From: Tetraselmis striata
Lineage: Eukaryota > Chlorophyta > Chlorodendrophyceae > Chlorodendrales > Chlorodendraceae
Length of the DNA: 64,000 nt
Direction of reading: 5' to 3'
Assembly (NCBI GenBank): GCA_006384855.1
Contig: VCJN01003538.1
Coordinates: forward strand, 1-64,000
Positions 23,601 to 35,912 of this stretch are shown here, one piece after another. The position numbers were made by a program, and so were the translations under genes. A model generated the notes under the pieces. That model saw nothing but the letters and a program-made list of their open reading frames with translations. It ran no database searches and was not told the origin of the DNA. Numbering within the stretch: position 1 is the stretch's first letter; each line of letters starts with the position of its first letter.

Positions 23601-24944
23601 CTACACCCCTCCACATAAGTTTGGGTTTTGCAGTTTTGTTCGACATGCGCATGTCATGTAGAAAATACGGCGTGGGCAATTGCATGCAAGTGATAAGGGC
23701 GAGGTCGACTTGGGAAAAAATGGGGGCGCGCTCTAGGCCTGCGACATGGCATGCGTCGTTCTGCGCCCCTCGAGAAATGGCAAATCAATGCGTGTAAAAC
23801 TTGCACTGGAAAATAACAAGTTGCGCCATCCCTTCGTACGCATACATCCAACGCGCAAATCCACGCCGTACTGACATGCTGCCATCTTTAGTGTAAGGTT
23901 CACCTACAACATGTGTGGGGCACCAAGATTAGGTCACTAAGGGTATTGCACAAGCCCTAAAGTACAGTTTCACCACTACATGGCGTGATTTTCGGCGGCC
24001 AAAAATGGTGCGTTATTGTTGCCTACTCACGCATGAAAGGCTTATTGAGCCCTCCTTGGCTTAGGCGAGAGCGCATCAATGGGGGTCACGTGCACGCATG
24101 GCAATTGCGCCGAATCACAAGTAGAATGCCACATAGCAGCACGCTATTAAATGCTTGAATATCAGCAAAAATAATATGTTGAAAACAGCACAATGCTGTT
24201 GGCCATCGAGGACATGGCTAGAGAGGGAGCATGTGGCAACTTTGCGCCGCCCGTGTGCATCTACATTCATAACACTGTCACACAAATGCGTATGGAGTAA
24301 GGGGACACACATAGCGCAAAGCTACGCCCCCATGTTGAGGCTGAGTGTTGCGAAATTATGCCGTGATTGATGTATTTTATGTTCATCGCTAGAAAGTGGT
24401 CAAAACGTGCAAATTAGGTGCTCAAAAAGCGAAAATTACCTCCTGCGTTTGACGCAAGGATTTTTTGCGCATTTTTAGAATTTTTGGAACACTCCCTGAG
24501 CCGCTATAAGCGTTTGAAGTCAAGGGGGTGTCGCTTGCAGTGGACAAAACTGCACTGGTCCTAGCATCGTCACACGCACGTGTGCCCACTCTGCTTTACG
24601 TGACTATGCCCACCCAAACCCACCCAACCCGCGAGCTACTATGTTTCCTCACACATCTACGGCCATTGCACCATACAATGCTCTATGCATTTGGGCCATC
24701 ATATATGTGCCAATAACATGAATTGTTGTGCATCACTGCGTCATGCCCTTTGAGCCCCGCGCCAGATCGCAATACCCTATTCTTAGGGTACTAGGTTATA
24801 ATTCAGACCCTATCAAGCAAAAGGTTTTATAACAACCTAAAATATTCCCGGGTTCCAGCCCTAAAGCCCTACGTTTAGGTACCCTAGCATTTTTCGTTTC
24901 ATATTCAGCCAAAAAGGACCCCAAACTTATGTGGAGGGGTGTAG
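23601..24944. mobile_element. non-autonomous terminal-inverted-repeat element, 1.34 kb
   Basis: The ends are perfect 25-bp inverted repeats (CTACACCCCTCCACATAAGT at 23601-, matched inversely at 24920-24944). If the outer TA pairs are taken as the target duplication (23602-23603 and 24942-24943) the repeat starts CACCCCTCC and the element would be Tc1/mariner-like. An AGGAGT duplication is the other reading. The flanks on both sides carry GGATGGTCAATGC, so it sits in a short local repeat. Nothing inside resembles a transposase. Confidence 0.75.
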
Positions 24945-25009
24945 TAGGAGTACCGGATGGTCAATGCCCGTAGCCGCATACTACAACGGTACCTGTAAGG
25001 ATCATGTAT

Positions 25010-25180
25010 GACCGCCCCCGGGACAGGACTGGCATCAGTGAAACCCTTGCAGCGTCTCTACGACGGCCGTTCAGGCAGCAGTCCAGTTACGGAAAGCCCT
25101 GGGTAGGCGACGCTCCGTTATAGTCATAAAGCAAATTGCCGAAGCATTCTGCAAGACTAATTGGAGGCAAGTGACGGAAT
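25010..25180 (+). repeat. dispersed repeat copy (three in window)
   Basis: It shares CGCCCCCGGGACAGGACTGG and CCCTTGCAGCGTCT with 44134-44190, and AAATTGCCGAAGCATTCTGC with 44228-44260. The head alone also occurs at 23438-23500. The copy at 44128-44280 is the most similar. The nature of the parent element is unknown. Confidence 0.65.
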
Positions 25181-25389
25181 TTCCAACACTGTTGGGTCAC
25201 CGTCTAAAACACCGTTAGCTGGGGCTTCCCAACTACAATGTTGGTTGTCCTCCATGGCTGTCCTCCATTTCCTAATTGCAGTTTTCCTCCTCCATACAAA
25301 GTGCAACCCGTACGGTCTGCTGGTAGGTGGTTTCAACCCGTGAAGTTACCGGTACCACCAGGTTAAAGTACGGGCTGCCCTACCGCCCG

Positions 25390-25920
25390 TGAGCCTTGCG
25401 TTCCCGGCCGGGGAGCTGCTTAGGACAACCACCACCAGCTCACCAGCCATCTTCCGGCTCGTTGCCTTCGGCAGCGGCTTTGCGCACTTATGCGTGCAAG
25501 CTGAGCTCCCGCAGCAACGCAGACTGGGCGTGCACATCCGCTAGAAGCGACACGAGCGTCGGCTTGGCGACGGGCGGGGTCTTCTCCATCACCCCGTCCA
25601 TGGTCCCTCCATGTCATGGACGATAGTACTACATTTGACGTACATTTGACGGACAATACTTTTACATTTGATGATAGTACCGGCATGGTAACACACGGAC
25701 GTACGGACGATGATATCACACTCGGATGGTGAGCCAAGTTCGGTCTTTAACCAACCGTCCTACGACCTACCTTGCCCGCAACACGTTGCGAGACAGTCAA
25801 TTGCTATGTGTAACACAACGAAACTGGAAAATGGTGGGCTCAGCTGTTACATCTGCTTTTATGTCTACTCGTGCTGCACATGAAGGGGCGCAGTGACGGG
25901 TGAACTAGGAACCCGTACCA
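25390..25920 (-). mobile_element. decayed 5' fragment of the tyrosine-recombinase element
   Basis: The sequence parallels 36590-37020. 25683-25735 matches the start of the gag-like ORF (GGCATGGTAACACACGGACG versus 36784-), and 25800-25905 matches the terminal repeat (CTCAGCTGTTACATCTGCTT, TTTATGTCTACTCGTGCTGC). The gag frame is broken. It shows that the family at 33.9-37.1 kb is repeated locally. Confidence 0.65.
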
Positions 25921-26059
25921 CACGGCGTACCCAACGACCCCCGAATGGAGGTTCTAGCGCAATATATATAAATGTACGAACCATATATAATGATAAAATT
26001 CTCAGTACTTTATGCATTAGTATACACGTTGACGGCGTAGACCGCGGTCACGCGACTAC

Positions 26060-27497
26060 CATGTGCAACACTCATCGATCAACGCCCCGGTGATACGCCG
26101 TCTTCCTACTGACAGCAGATACTCGGCGTTGAGAAAGTTTTCCCGCGCGAATGTTAGCCTGAATGCCAGTCCCATCCAGCCAATAACAGCGCTCGCGGTC
26201 GGGTGGGTCTCGACGACGAGACGACCGCTGTGCAGCATGCCAAAGACCGCGAGACCATCCACGCCATCGGCGATGTTTGCCAAGCGGAGAAAACGGAAGG
26301 TGGGTGGGCGGCATACAGGACGAGCCGGCGCGGGCGAAGCGCAACAGCCGCTCAACAGCTCTGCGGCTGACGCCCGCGCGGCAGCAGAGGCGGGAGCCGA
26401 ACCAGCCGAAGAAACGGAAGGGGCGACAAAAGAGGGAGAGGCCGATGCTATCGAGGAGCCAGACGCGGCGACTTGTGGAGAGGGCGATAACGACGACATC
26501 GGGCCGCAGTAGGACAGCCGGGAGGTGATAAAGGTAAAAACATATTGTCGCATCGCCACATGCCGCGCTCGCGCAACAAAAGAGTTGGACCGCGGCGCGG
26601 CTCAACAAGCTCAAGGAGTTACATGCGCATTACGGGGAGCTCGTGCTCGCCGTTGAGGCGGAGGACAGCAAGTGGCGGAAGCTTTATATCGCACCAAGCA
26701 GCGCAAATACAATCGGCTGGCGGAGCGGTTCGGGATTGCTACGACGGAGCTGGCGGATGTCGAGGAAGAAGCCGGGAAAGAGCACCATGCCAAACGAGCA
26801 TTTGCGTGAGAACAAGTCTCGCCTCCTGGCCTTCGCTAGGCTAGTCGCGGCATCAGTTTCCGGGGACGCAGAGGAGGAGGCCGGGGGCCGCCAGATGGAG
26901 AGACCGGTCGGCAGATGCCCTTAGCGTCTTAACGGCCGGCAATCCGCAGGACTATCGGACGGCTGTGAGGAGTGCTGCAACTCCCGGTGACCCGGCCAAT
27001 GCGAATGCTGTTGCATCTCAGGCAGTAGATGTGGGCGCTGGAGGCGGTGCGCCTCCTGCTGGCGCCGGTGGCGCAGTGGCTGATGCACCATCTGAGGTTG
27101 GACATGGGCGGCGCCATGGACAGCCGGCGATCATGTTCACCGTGGGCCGCGCGGCTCAACATGCGCAAGCCCATGGATGCCAGCAGGACTGAGGATGGCA
27201 AGCGCCCCCCTTCCGTCATACCAGCCATGGGCTAGGCGGCAGTGGCGTGATTTCCAGACCGGATTTACAACTCTCTATGGCCACCAGTGGGCTGTAAATT
27301 ACCCCAGCTCTGATCGCACAGACCAGGCACCTACCGTTTCAGCGGTAGCTGCAGCGCACAAAACTGTCGAGCAGTCGCTTGCGGGTGTCGATGAAGACGT
27401 TCTCGCCATTCTCGTGTCGTTCTTCAAAACACATCGCAGCATGTGGACAGCCATAATCACAAAGGTTTATCCCAAGGTGGCGGGTCAAACGGAGTAG
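26060..27497 (+). pseudogene. possible decayed protein gene with a Myb/SANT-like stretch
   Basis: Plus-strand frames at 26063-26512, 26584-26810 and 27177-27497 look like parts of one protein. The first holds a basic KRRKRKVGG cluster and an acidic tail. The second begins KSWTAARLNKLKELHAHYGE, a Trp-led helical pattern reminiscent of Myb/SANT DNA-binding proteins, and continues after a frameshift near 26685. The third is a helical segment ending in KVYPKVAGQTE. The antisense of the first part is also open for 167 codons, so strand assignment there is uncertain. No family is recognised. It may be a transposon-encoded protein. Confidence 0.3.
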
Positions 27498-27829
27498 GAT
27501 GCGGTGGCAATGATACATGAGCACATGCCAATGCCATGCATGTTGCACGCTGGGCGATCCATGTGGCCGGGCAGGGCCGCACCTTCCACCCGCCGTGCGC
27601 CTTTGATTAGCTACCTCTGTCGCTTGCTCGACTGCTCCCCTCGCTTCCTAAGTTGGTTTTTGTAGTCCGGCGGCAACTAACGGGATGTAGGCAGCGCCGC
27701 ATTGCTCTTGCGACAGTTCATGATGCATTGCAAACAAGCAATCAATAGAGCACTTGTTACTACCAAAGATAGAGACTACCATGCATCGCTGGCACAACAT
27801 GCTATCATGGGTAGCGCCATGTGTGTTGG

Positions 27830-28140
27830 GGAGGGGGTGGGCGGCAGCACCGGACACAGATAGGCATTGGCGACACATCGGCGGGTAGCAGCCAGTGGGA
27901 AGGTCGTGTACTCCTCTTTGTTTGCAACCGCCATGATGTTGGCTGATAATCGGTAGTCCGTGCTGTCGTCTGGGTGATCACTGTGCAAAGACGAACCCTC
28001 GTAGAGCCACAGTCCTTTTGCAATATGGAATCAACATCATAAAAACACGTCAGTGTGTCTTCACCGCTATCACATCAATGGATACACACCCACATGACAC
28101 ATTTGCCTGACCTCGTGGAAGGCGTACTCATCATAGTTGT
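27830..28140 (-). pseudogene. protein-coding remnant of unknown family, two exons
   Basis: On the minus strand, ADTFVVLPPNNNYDEYAFHE (end near 28113) is followed by a possible intron (GTCAGG...AAAAG). The next exon reads GLWLYEGSSLHSDHPDD and then SANIMAVANKEEYTTFPLAA. The composition is clearly protein-like, but no family is recognised. An upstream exon (REYDFSLPYQHYP ... VFDQYRVTIP) lies in the tandem array at 28190-29330, where it is present three times. Confidence 0.35.
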
Positions 28141-28189
28141 TGTTTGGTGGCAGGACAACGAAGGTGTCGGCTAAGATGCTTGGCACTGG

Positions 28190-29330
28190 CGAGGGATAGT
28201 AACCCGATACTGGTCAAACACGCGTGTCAGCATGGGATAGTGCTGATATGGTAGGCTGAAATCATATTCCCTAAGGCGGGACGTGTAGCGGTGCCAATGG
28301 CGCGGCGAGTTTACTCGGCGTGCGAAGAGCTATAATTGTGCTACGGCGGGCGGAGACGAGGGACGCGAGGCGGGCCATATGGGTGTGCCGTGGGGGAGAC
28401 GCAATCATGGCGCCCACAAAGCAATAGCACACCCACACACAAAGATATCTTTAGATACATGTCTCAGCTGCCCCTATAGACCTTTAAACTTAGTTGGGGT
28501 GGGCTGTGGAGGTTGCCCGAACCACCCCCGCGGCGGCGGTTGGGTAGCTGAAGCTCATAGAAACAAGATTGCGGGCGGAGCGGCCGTCAGGGTTGTCAAG
28601 GCATAGTGACCCGATACAGGTCAAACACGCAAGGCAGCATGGGATAGTGCTGATATGGTAGGCTGAAATCATATTCCCTAAGGCGGGACGTGTACGTAGC
28701 GGTGCCGACGGCGCGACCAGTTGACTCGGCGTGCGAAGAGCTATAATGGTGCGACAACGGGCGGAGACGAAGAACGCGGGGCGGGCCATCTGGGTGTGCC
28801 GTGCGGCGAGACGCAATCATGGTGCCTACAAAGCAATAGCACACCCACACACAAAAATATCTCCATATATATGTCTAAGCTGCCCATATAGACCTTTAAA
28901 CTTAGGTGGGGTGGGCTGTGGAGGTTGCCCGAACCATCCCCGCGGCGGCGGTTGGATAGTTGAAGCTCATAGAAACAAGATTGCGGGAGGAGCGGCCGTC
29001 AGGTTGTCAAGGCATAGTGACCCGATAATGGTCAAACACGCGTGGCAGCCTGGGATTGTGCTGATATGGTAAGTTGAAATCATATTCCCTACGGCGGGAC
29101 GTGTAGTGGTGCCGACGGCGCGGCGAGTTGACTCGGCGTGCGAAGAGCTTTAATGGTTCGACAACGGGCGGAGACAAGGGACGCGAGGCGGGCCATCTGG
29201 GTGTGCCGTGCGGCGAGACGCAATCATGGTGCCTACAAAGCAACAGCACAACCACACACAAAATATCTCCAGATATATGTCTAAGCTGCTCATATGGACC
29301 TTGGCATGCGTGCCAGATGCGACATGGAGG
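28190..29330. repeat. tandem array, unit about 410 bp, 2.75 copies
   Basis: Units start near 28190, 28598 and 29010, each with a CCCGATA..GGTCAAACACGC head. They share TGCTGATATGGTA, GGCGGGACGTGTA, ACTCGGCGTGCGAAGAGC, GACGCAATCATGG and, in the first two copies, CCGCGGCGGCGGTTGG. The third copy is cut off near 29290. Each unit contains the minus-strand exon described at 27830-28140. Confidence 0.85.
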
Positions 29331-29744
29331 GTGCCCGAGCTCCTCCACCGAAATGGGTCGACCAGGATGTGTCGCGGAGATCGACGAAAACCGACGCCGC
29401 TCAGCTGAACGTGCATGCCGCCGTGCGTGGGACGACTCTGCGGGCCTTAAACGGAATGACACAGCCGGAAACTCGGCGCAGGCGGGACTTACTTGGGGTA
29501 CATTGGTTGAGGGGGTTCACCTCGGAAAGACGCGCAGCACACGTGGGTAGGCGAGGGTGACAACGGAATGTCGGTGGGCAGGTGAGATGTGCCCGCCGTA
29601 GTGTTGGGTGCCTGCGAAGGTATCGCGCCGAGACGCGCATAAGTGAGACAGCAAAACGTAGAAATACCGTACAGGTACGGTAGATCCGTAAAATCGCTAA
29701 ACTCACTACTTTTAACACCGTGCGGGTGAGCCGTGCACTCCAGC

Positions 29745-29815
29745 AGCACATGTAGCCAAAAGGCGGTTAGGAAAGGAGGAAACCCCATAAACTAGTTTAG
29801 ATCAGAATGCACAAA
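29745..29815. repeat. solo fragment of the tyrosine-recombinase element terminal repeat
   Basis: The block GCGGTTAGG..AGGAGG..AAACCCCATAAACTAGTTTAGATCA matches the inner edge of the 188-bp terminal repeats at 34130-34176 and 37045-37088. Confidence 0.75.
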
Positions 29816-30837
29816 ACCTAGAAACCCTATAGCCTTTCAATGAGTGACCCCGGTACAATATGAATATTAATAGCAAAGACATTGTGACGCCTCGCCTGCC
29901 CGCCTTACATATATATCTCCCTAACAACATAGCTTGTAATCCTGCTACTTCTTTCCGCAACGTTCTACCTCTCGAACCTAGAAACTATGTTCATCTTTGC
30001 CTCAACCCTGAATCATGCTAACCTTCTCGTCACAATTGTTGCTTGTACCCAATGCTCGCTTCTCGCGCTAACCGTGCTTCTTTTTCATATGTATTGCTTT
30101 TGTCGACTATCCTTAACATGAACATGTGGTTGCGGCCGAAACCGTAGGCGAACCGATAAAGCAACCATTGAAGACCGCTTCTTGCCTACTGTCCTCAAAA
30201 CCACCCTTATTATGAACACCATGCGTCTCACTTTTTCAAACAACACGCCTACCACCGGTCGACATTACTTGATCATCATGCAACAAATGTACAATTACGG
30301 CCGGCGGAGACTCGTTTCTCTATTTGCCGACTTGCTTCGCACAAACCAAGAACTGCTCAGGTCGACAAAACTATGCCGAGCCGCAAATAACGCAACCCTC
30401 GCCACCGGCAACCAACGCTTTCACCACCATGCATGAGGTTATGCATCTGCATTTGATCGATGCAGATAATGAATCCAAATAATCTGAACCTGCCGATCTT
30501 TCGCGACATCCGTACCGGTCGGGTGGTGCTGACATTATTGACGACGATTGTTAGTCGTACTCGTACCGATACTCGGCTGCCTATAATCGATGACGATACA
30601 ACGCGACATATACCGGTACTCGGCCGCTCGTTATCTAGATATTTGGCTATATGCGGCTGCCCCGATACGTGACATGCGCGGGTATTTGGTGTTGCTTTCA
30701 ACAATACCAAATACATTATTACCGAATTGATATAGATAACCTTGCTAACGATTCTCACCTGAAATAACCAATTGAATATTATCAACCTTCAACCGGAAAC
30801 GAGTCGGAATCCGACTCGCAACCTTCTCACCCTACCC
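29816..30837. other. no supported gene
   Basis: The stretch is moderately AT-rich, with only short frames that lack family resemblance. I see nothing further in it. Confidence 0.4.
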
Positions 30838-31535
30838 TGTGACAATTATACGAGTACGATATACTACGAATTAGTTCATGTGTACACTAGTACAATGTGT
30901 ACCTGAGACTACGAGTATATGTACTGTATAATGCTGCCGTGTGGTAAGCGTTGTGTTCAACAATTGTTCTATGCTGAAAAACACTGTAGCCTCTCGCCTC
31001 TGCTCCGAAACCAGTGCGACAGTCTCAACAGGATAGAGACTGCAAGGCCAAACAAAGGTGGTGTGCGGTGGTGGTGCAGAGGCGAGAGGCTACAGTGTTT
31101 TTCAGCATAGAACAATTGTTGAACACAACGCTGTGACAATTATACGAGTACGATATACTACGAGTTAGTACCTGTGTGTACTAGTACAATGTGTACCTGA
31201 GACTACGAGTATATGTACTGTATAATGCTGCCGTGTGGTAAGCGTTGTGTTCAACAATTGTTCTATGCTGAAAAACACTGTAGCCTCTCGCCTCTGCACC
31301 ACCAATGCGCACCACCTTTGTTTGGCCTTGCAGTCTCTATCCTGTTGAGACTGTCGCACTGGTTTCGGAGCAGAGGCGAGAGGCTACAGTGTTTTTCAGC
31401 ATAGAACAATTGTTGAACACAACGCTTACCACACGGCAGCATTATACAGTACATATCTTCGTAGTCTCAGGTACACATTGTACTAGTACACACATGTACT
31501 AACTCGTAGTATATCGTACTCGTATAATTGTCACA
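30838..31535. mobile_element. two tandem foldback (MITE-like) elements with oppositely oriented cores
   Basis: The second unit (31132-31535, 404 bp) has inverted arms of about 166 bp (start TGTGACAATTATACGAGTAC; 31132-31297 and 31370-31535) around a 72-bp core. The first unit (30838-31131) has a full left arm, the same core in the opposite orientation, and a right arm cut to about 56 bp where the second begins. Nothing in it encodes a transposase. No clean target duplication was found at the outer edges. Confidence 0.85.
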
Positions 31536-33060
31536 ACACCGTTGACCTATGTGAAGCTACTAGGCGGCTTTGACCTTCATCGCCAGTTGCACTCTAACTA
31601 ATATCGCATGCTCCGTTATATACGGAACTCGAGACAAGTTCTTATCCTTGGCACCGGCCTACTGGTTGACTGGGGCATGCTCTGTCGAATGTGTGTCGGT
31701 TCCAACACCTCTCGACCTCGTGGACCACCGCCTAACCTGCCACTTATCTATCACGATCGGGATCATGTTTTGTAGTAGTCTATATCTCAGATGCCCCTTT
31801 CTTCACCTGAATTGCCGCTTGCGCTCGTAACGCCGCACTCAGATAGCACGCTTTAATACAATGATAACGAAATTATGACGCTTTTGGTTGCGTATCTGAC
31901 CGATACATATCACATATTCCGTGCACATAGCATGTATATGATTGTCTTCGGTCAAAACGTTTAATTTTGCCGTGTTTGCCGTACTCGCGACTGTCTTGCG
32001 ACTGCGCTATAACGGCGGATGCCGGCGGTTTGCCAGCTCTACCACGATCCAACATCTCGCCCCACCTCGGCGGGACGGCCTCGGGCAAAGACGCCCCGTC
32101 GAGTCGAGGGGGAGAAACTCGCGAAACACGATAATGGGTGCCCCGGGCATGGGTCTAAACTGGCCGTGGAGCCTTTGTCCGCCCGATGGCGGGACGCCAT
32201 GAGCATGCATCCCCTAGCGTCCCCGCGCCCCCCTCTGGGCCATCCCTCATTACTACCCCACTCACATAAATACCACCTCCCATGTAACCCGGTACTCACG
32301 CAAGTAGGAGTAGCCCCCGGCCCAGTGACGCTACATGTAGCCTTGGTTACTCCCATAGATAGGGTAGGTGCACGGCAGCGGCAGGGCGGGACATGGGGCG
32401 GGATCGGGGCGGGGCGGGTCGTATACGCCGAATATACGTTGACCCGAGGTTTGTGGGAGAGTCTTCAACACGGCTGCCCCATCGACCGCACAAGTCAAAA
32501 CCGGAGAAGCGAAGGGATGAGTGCCCCCGACATGGTCCTAGGGTGGCGATACAGCCACTCATGCCCCATGCATGCATGCGGTCTCAGCAACCCGCGTGTC
32601 GGCAAGGGGGGCATGGAAATTATCTAGAAGAGCACTAGTTACTCCCCATACCCGTACGAGCCAGTGGCTAGCCCAACTCTACCCAGCTCATGTCAGCACA
32701 TAGCTATCTCTTGCATCTATCACATCCCAACGCTAGGGGACGAATACTTGAGCGTTGCATGCGCATAGATGGGCTCGGTGGGTGAGGGTCGAGGATGCCT
32801 AGGATTGGTGCGACGAAAACTACGCCGTATACATTCGAAACACGGGGGGCGGATTGCCACATATTGGCTAAGAACCACCTACACTCCCACTCGAGACTTT
32901 GGCGAGGGTGTGGGACCATTCTTGGTTATCCGTTGGCCCGCAGTGTGTTGTGCCCGGCCATGCCAAGGGGGTGGGTGGTGGACTAGCCGTGACTCTACGG
33001 GTGCTTGGGGAGAGGATGATCCGTGGGTATTCCGTCATCATTTAGGAATTGATTCTGAGA
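31536..33060. other. no supported gene
   Basis: A 202-codon plus-strand frame (32019-32627) has open competing frames on the other strand and no family resemblance. I do not call it a gene. Confidence 0.35.
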
Positions 33061-33081
33061 GCCTAAAATGACTCACTTTCC

Positions 33082-33345
33082 CGGTTAAGTGGGCGTGCCG
33101 TGGTCATGCACATGACGAACACTATATCTTTCACCCTGCTTGGCAACCTCTCGACAACCGACATTTTCCGTGGCGGATTGTCGTCGACAACTTGATGAAT
33201 CGTGCCAAGGAGTAGTGGCAAGAACACCACAACCGACCCTACCCTCTTTTTCCTCGAAATCATGCAAACGACCTCGACGGGATCGAACCTGAACTTGCAT
33301 TACGTCGTCACCACATGAAACCCGCAACCGATATGTTACAAGACC
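33082..33345 (+). pseudogene. short protein remnant, family unknown
   Basis: One plus-strand frame reads WACRGHAHDEHYIFHPAWQP, DNRHFPWRIVVDNLMN, a TAG stop near 33210, then PYPLFPRNHANDLDG and LALRRHHMKPATDMLQDHPL. The composition is that of a real protein, with a single internal stop. No family is recognised. Confidence 0.3.
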
Positions 33346-34254
33346 ACCCTCTAATAAGAGCAGTCGATCTATAATAATGAACCAACGACAAAAGGCGACA
33401 ACTAGCCGGCGCCCTCAAAGGGAGGTCGTATTATTTAAAGGGAGAGTCTTCTCGCCGACCATCTTTTAGCTCTCACCTACTTACCCTAAACATAAAATAC
33501 CTTTTTTTGACATGCATGCACATACCTTCTATATGTTAGCTTCTCAAAGCCCTTTTTATTACATACCACTGATGTCATGCACTTTCTTGATGTTGTGCAA
33601 GCCCCTATCCATGGGTATGCACTCTCGTCCGCCGGCCTTGATACTTACTTGGCGCTTGTAGTGCCCCCTTGCTTGCCGCCCGCAGTAGTACTTTGCCTTC
33701 GCCCAGCTATATCCCGTGTAACTACCAAACCCATCACGAGACAAGAATGGTCATCGCTGACTACGGTACTAAAGGTACTGCCCATAACGGACAAAACCAC
33801 GGAACCCGAACGCCGCCACGTGATCGATCCTATCATTAGTACAACACCCTGAAACCGATGCTCGCCGATATTTCAAAGTTGAGTCTGGTTTTGCCAAAAA
33901 GGTCGCGCAGGCTGTTTTACACGGTCAAGAGCCGAAATTGGCAAGATGGTTTAGCGAAAGTGTGGAGGGAAAACGGAGTCAGGGGGGGCGCTGCGTGGAA
34001 CGCAGCGAAAACTGGAAGATGGCAGGCTCAGCTGTTCTGGCTGCTTTTATGTCTACTCGTGCTGCACCCAAAAAGGGCGCAACAACAGATGCCTAGTTCC
34101 CGTACCACTGAGCAGCACTTGTAGCTAAAAAGCGGTTAGGTCAAGGAGGGAAACCCCATAAACTAGTTTAGATCATTTCAAAGTTGAGTCTGGTTTTGCC
34201 AGTCTTGAGCGAACGGAGAGAGCGGTGGATTGACGGAGAAGGGGTAGCGCCAAG

Positions 34255-35810
34255 TCATGAAGGAGGCACTGGGAAGGCCACCGCTGCGGAGTCCTGTTGG
34301 ACTTGGAAGTGGCGGAGGGGGGCGATGTGTCCAAAGAAGAACCACGCGCCAGGTGAAGGAAGAACGTTGGGGTCGATGTAGTCCAGAACGACGTCAGAGT
34401 TAGTGGCCCAACCGCCTTGGTAGCGAATGTGGGACAATGGCACTCCGATGGCGTTCGCTGCAGAGGCTGCGCCCTTGCGAAGACTGTGTGAAGTCCAGGA
34501 AGTGCCAGCAGGGGGGGCAGCGTTGACTAGACTGATGGCTGCAGACAGCCAGTCTGACATTGTAGCCGCAGTCCAAGGTTTTGACTGCTCGGCCGCAGTG
34601 ACAGCCCAGAAGTTTGATGTAGCCAAGCCAACAGTAACCAGGGGGACAGATTGGACGTTGTCGATGAAGTGGTGCAAGAGACGTGCCACTCGAGGGTGCT
34701 CAGACACCGGAAGGAGAAGTACGCGTAGGTCGTCGAGTCCCCGTCGGCTAGCGCGACCCTTCTCGCGGTACACTTGCAAGGTGATGTTGTAGGTGTCGAC
34801 ATGCACATCTCGCACTCGACAGGAGACGCCAGTAAGGCCCCTGGCAAAGAACATGAAGTTGACAACCGAGGCCAAGAGGGCTCGGAAGTCGAGGTGGTAC
34901 TCTGGGTAAGGAGCAGACAAATTAGCTCGGCTTTTGTGACGAAGCGGTAGGCTACATCCGCAGGCAGAGGGACACGCAAAGGGGCAGCGTCCAGCCGACG
35001 CTGACGCAGCATCAGCCCACGCCTTGCTGAAGTTAGGTGTAGACTGTCCTTGGCGATTGGGACGAGGTTGTGCAGCTCGAAGAACGTGTTGATTGCGGAC
35101 AGGTAGAGTTGCAACGACTTAGCTGCGATGTGCCCTCGCTCCCCGATCCGGGCAACATACCGAACGACAGTAGCAGTAGTCGCCTCCAGCGGACTGATGT
35201 TCTCAGAGTCGTGGCAGAACTCCGCGAACTGAGACAGTCTGCCGGCGTAGCTCTTGAGTGTCTCAGCGCTGAGGGAGCTTGAGAGCAGGTCGAGCGTCCG
35301 CTGGCCCAGCTCGTCCGAGCCGAACGCATCCTGCAGCCGGGATCGCAGTGACGCAGCCCACGGGGCGACAGCTGCGGGCTCGTCAATTTCGTACGTGCGT
35401 CGTTTTACCGACAGAGTTCCACCAGTACGACTACTGTTCGCAAAGTACTCGGCAGCAGCGGTTAGGTTTCCGGCGGTTGGCCGGTAGCTGCTGGACGGGT
35501 TTGCAGTAGCTTCAGTACGGGTTTGCGGGGCTAGGTTCATGTAAGAGGGCCGCCCCGCGCGCCCTTCGCGCTCGTAGCGCCTGTCTCGTGCATAACGTAC
35601 ACGCGCGAAACTTGGTCGTTGCGAACCAGTTGTGACACGTAGTGTAACAACCAACGGACGCTGAGATGGGGTGGTAAGGAAAGCGGTTGGTTGAGCCGCC
35701 ATGTGCAGGTGTGCGGATGGTTGAGCCGCACTCGGCTGTAGCTGTAAGAAGCGCCGCACCGAGGAAGGTCTAAATGAACTCAGTAAGGTGGGGGGGTCAG
35801 GTCCTAACAC
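34255..35810 (-). pseudogene. tyrosine recombinase (integrase) with one frameshift
   Basis: The N-terminal half (35810 to about 34930) includes a basic region and a SAM-like core-binding domain (TLDLLSSSLSAETLKSYAGR, LYLSAINTFFELHNLVP). A one-base shift near 34920-34935 moves the catalytic domain into the next frame, which is open to the stop at 34255. That domain has an Arg in FMFFARGLTGV, the HxxR box in SWTSHSLRKGAASAAN, and GGWATNSDVVLDYI with the putative nucleophilic Tyr. These are the marks of a tyrosine recombinase of the DIRS/Crypton kind. The shift would inactivate this copy unless it is bypassed. Confidence 0.8.
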
Positions 35811-35912
35811 AGGGCGTTCATCTCGCCGTTGCGCTGCAGGGTGCGTCTTGCGGCGGTCACCGAAAGGTGGCCTCGCAAAGCTCCAGCAGCTCCGGCGAAA
35901 GGCCCTACACCG

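Noticed and set aside
32019..32627. 202-codon plus-strand frame
   Set aside because: Competing open frames lie on the other strand. The Pro/Gly/Arg-rich composition has no family resemblance and no splice context.
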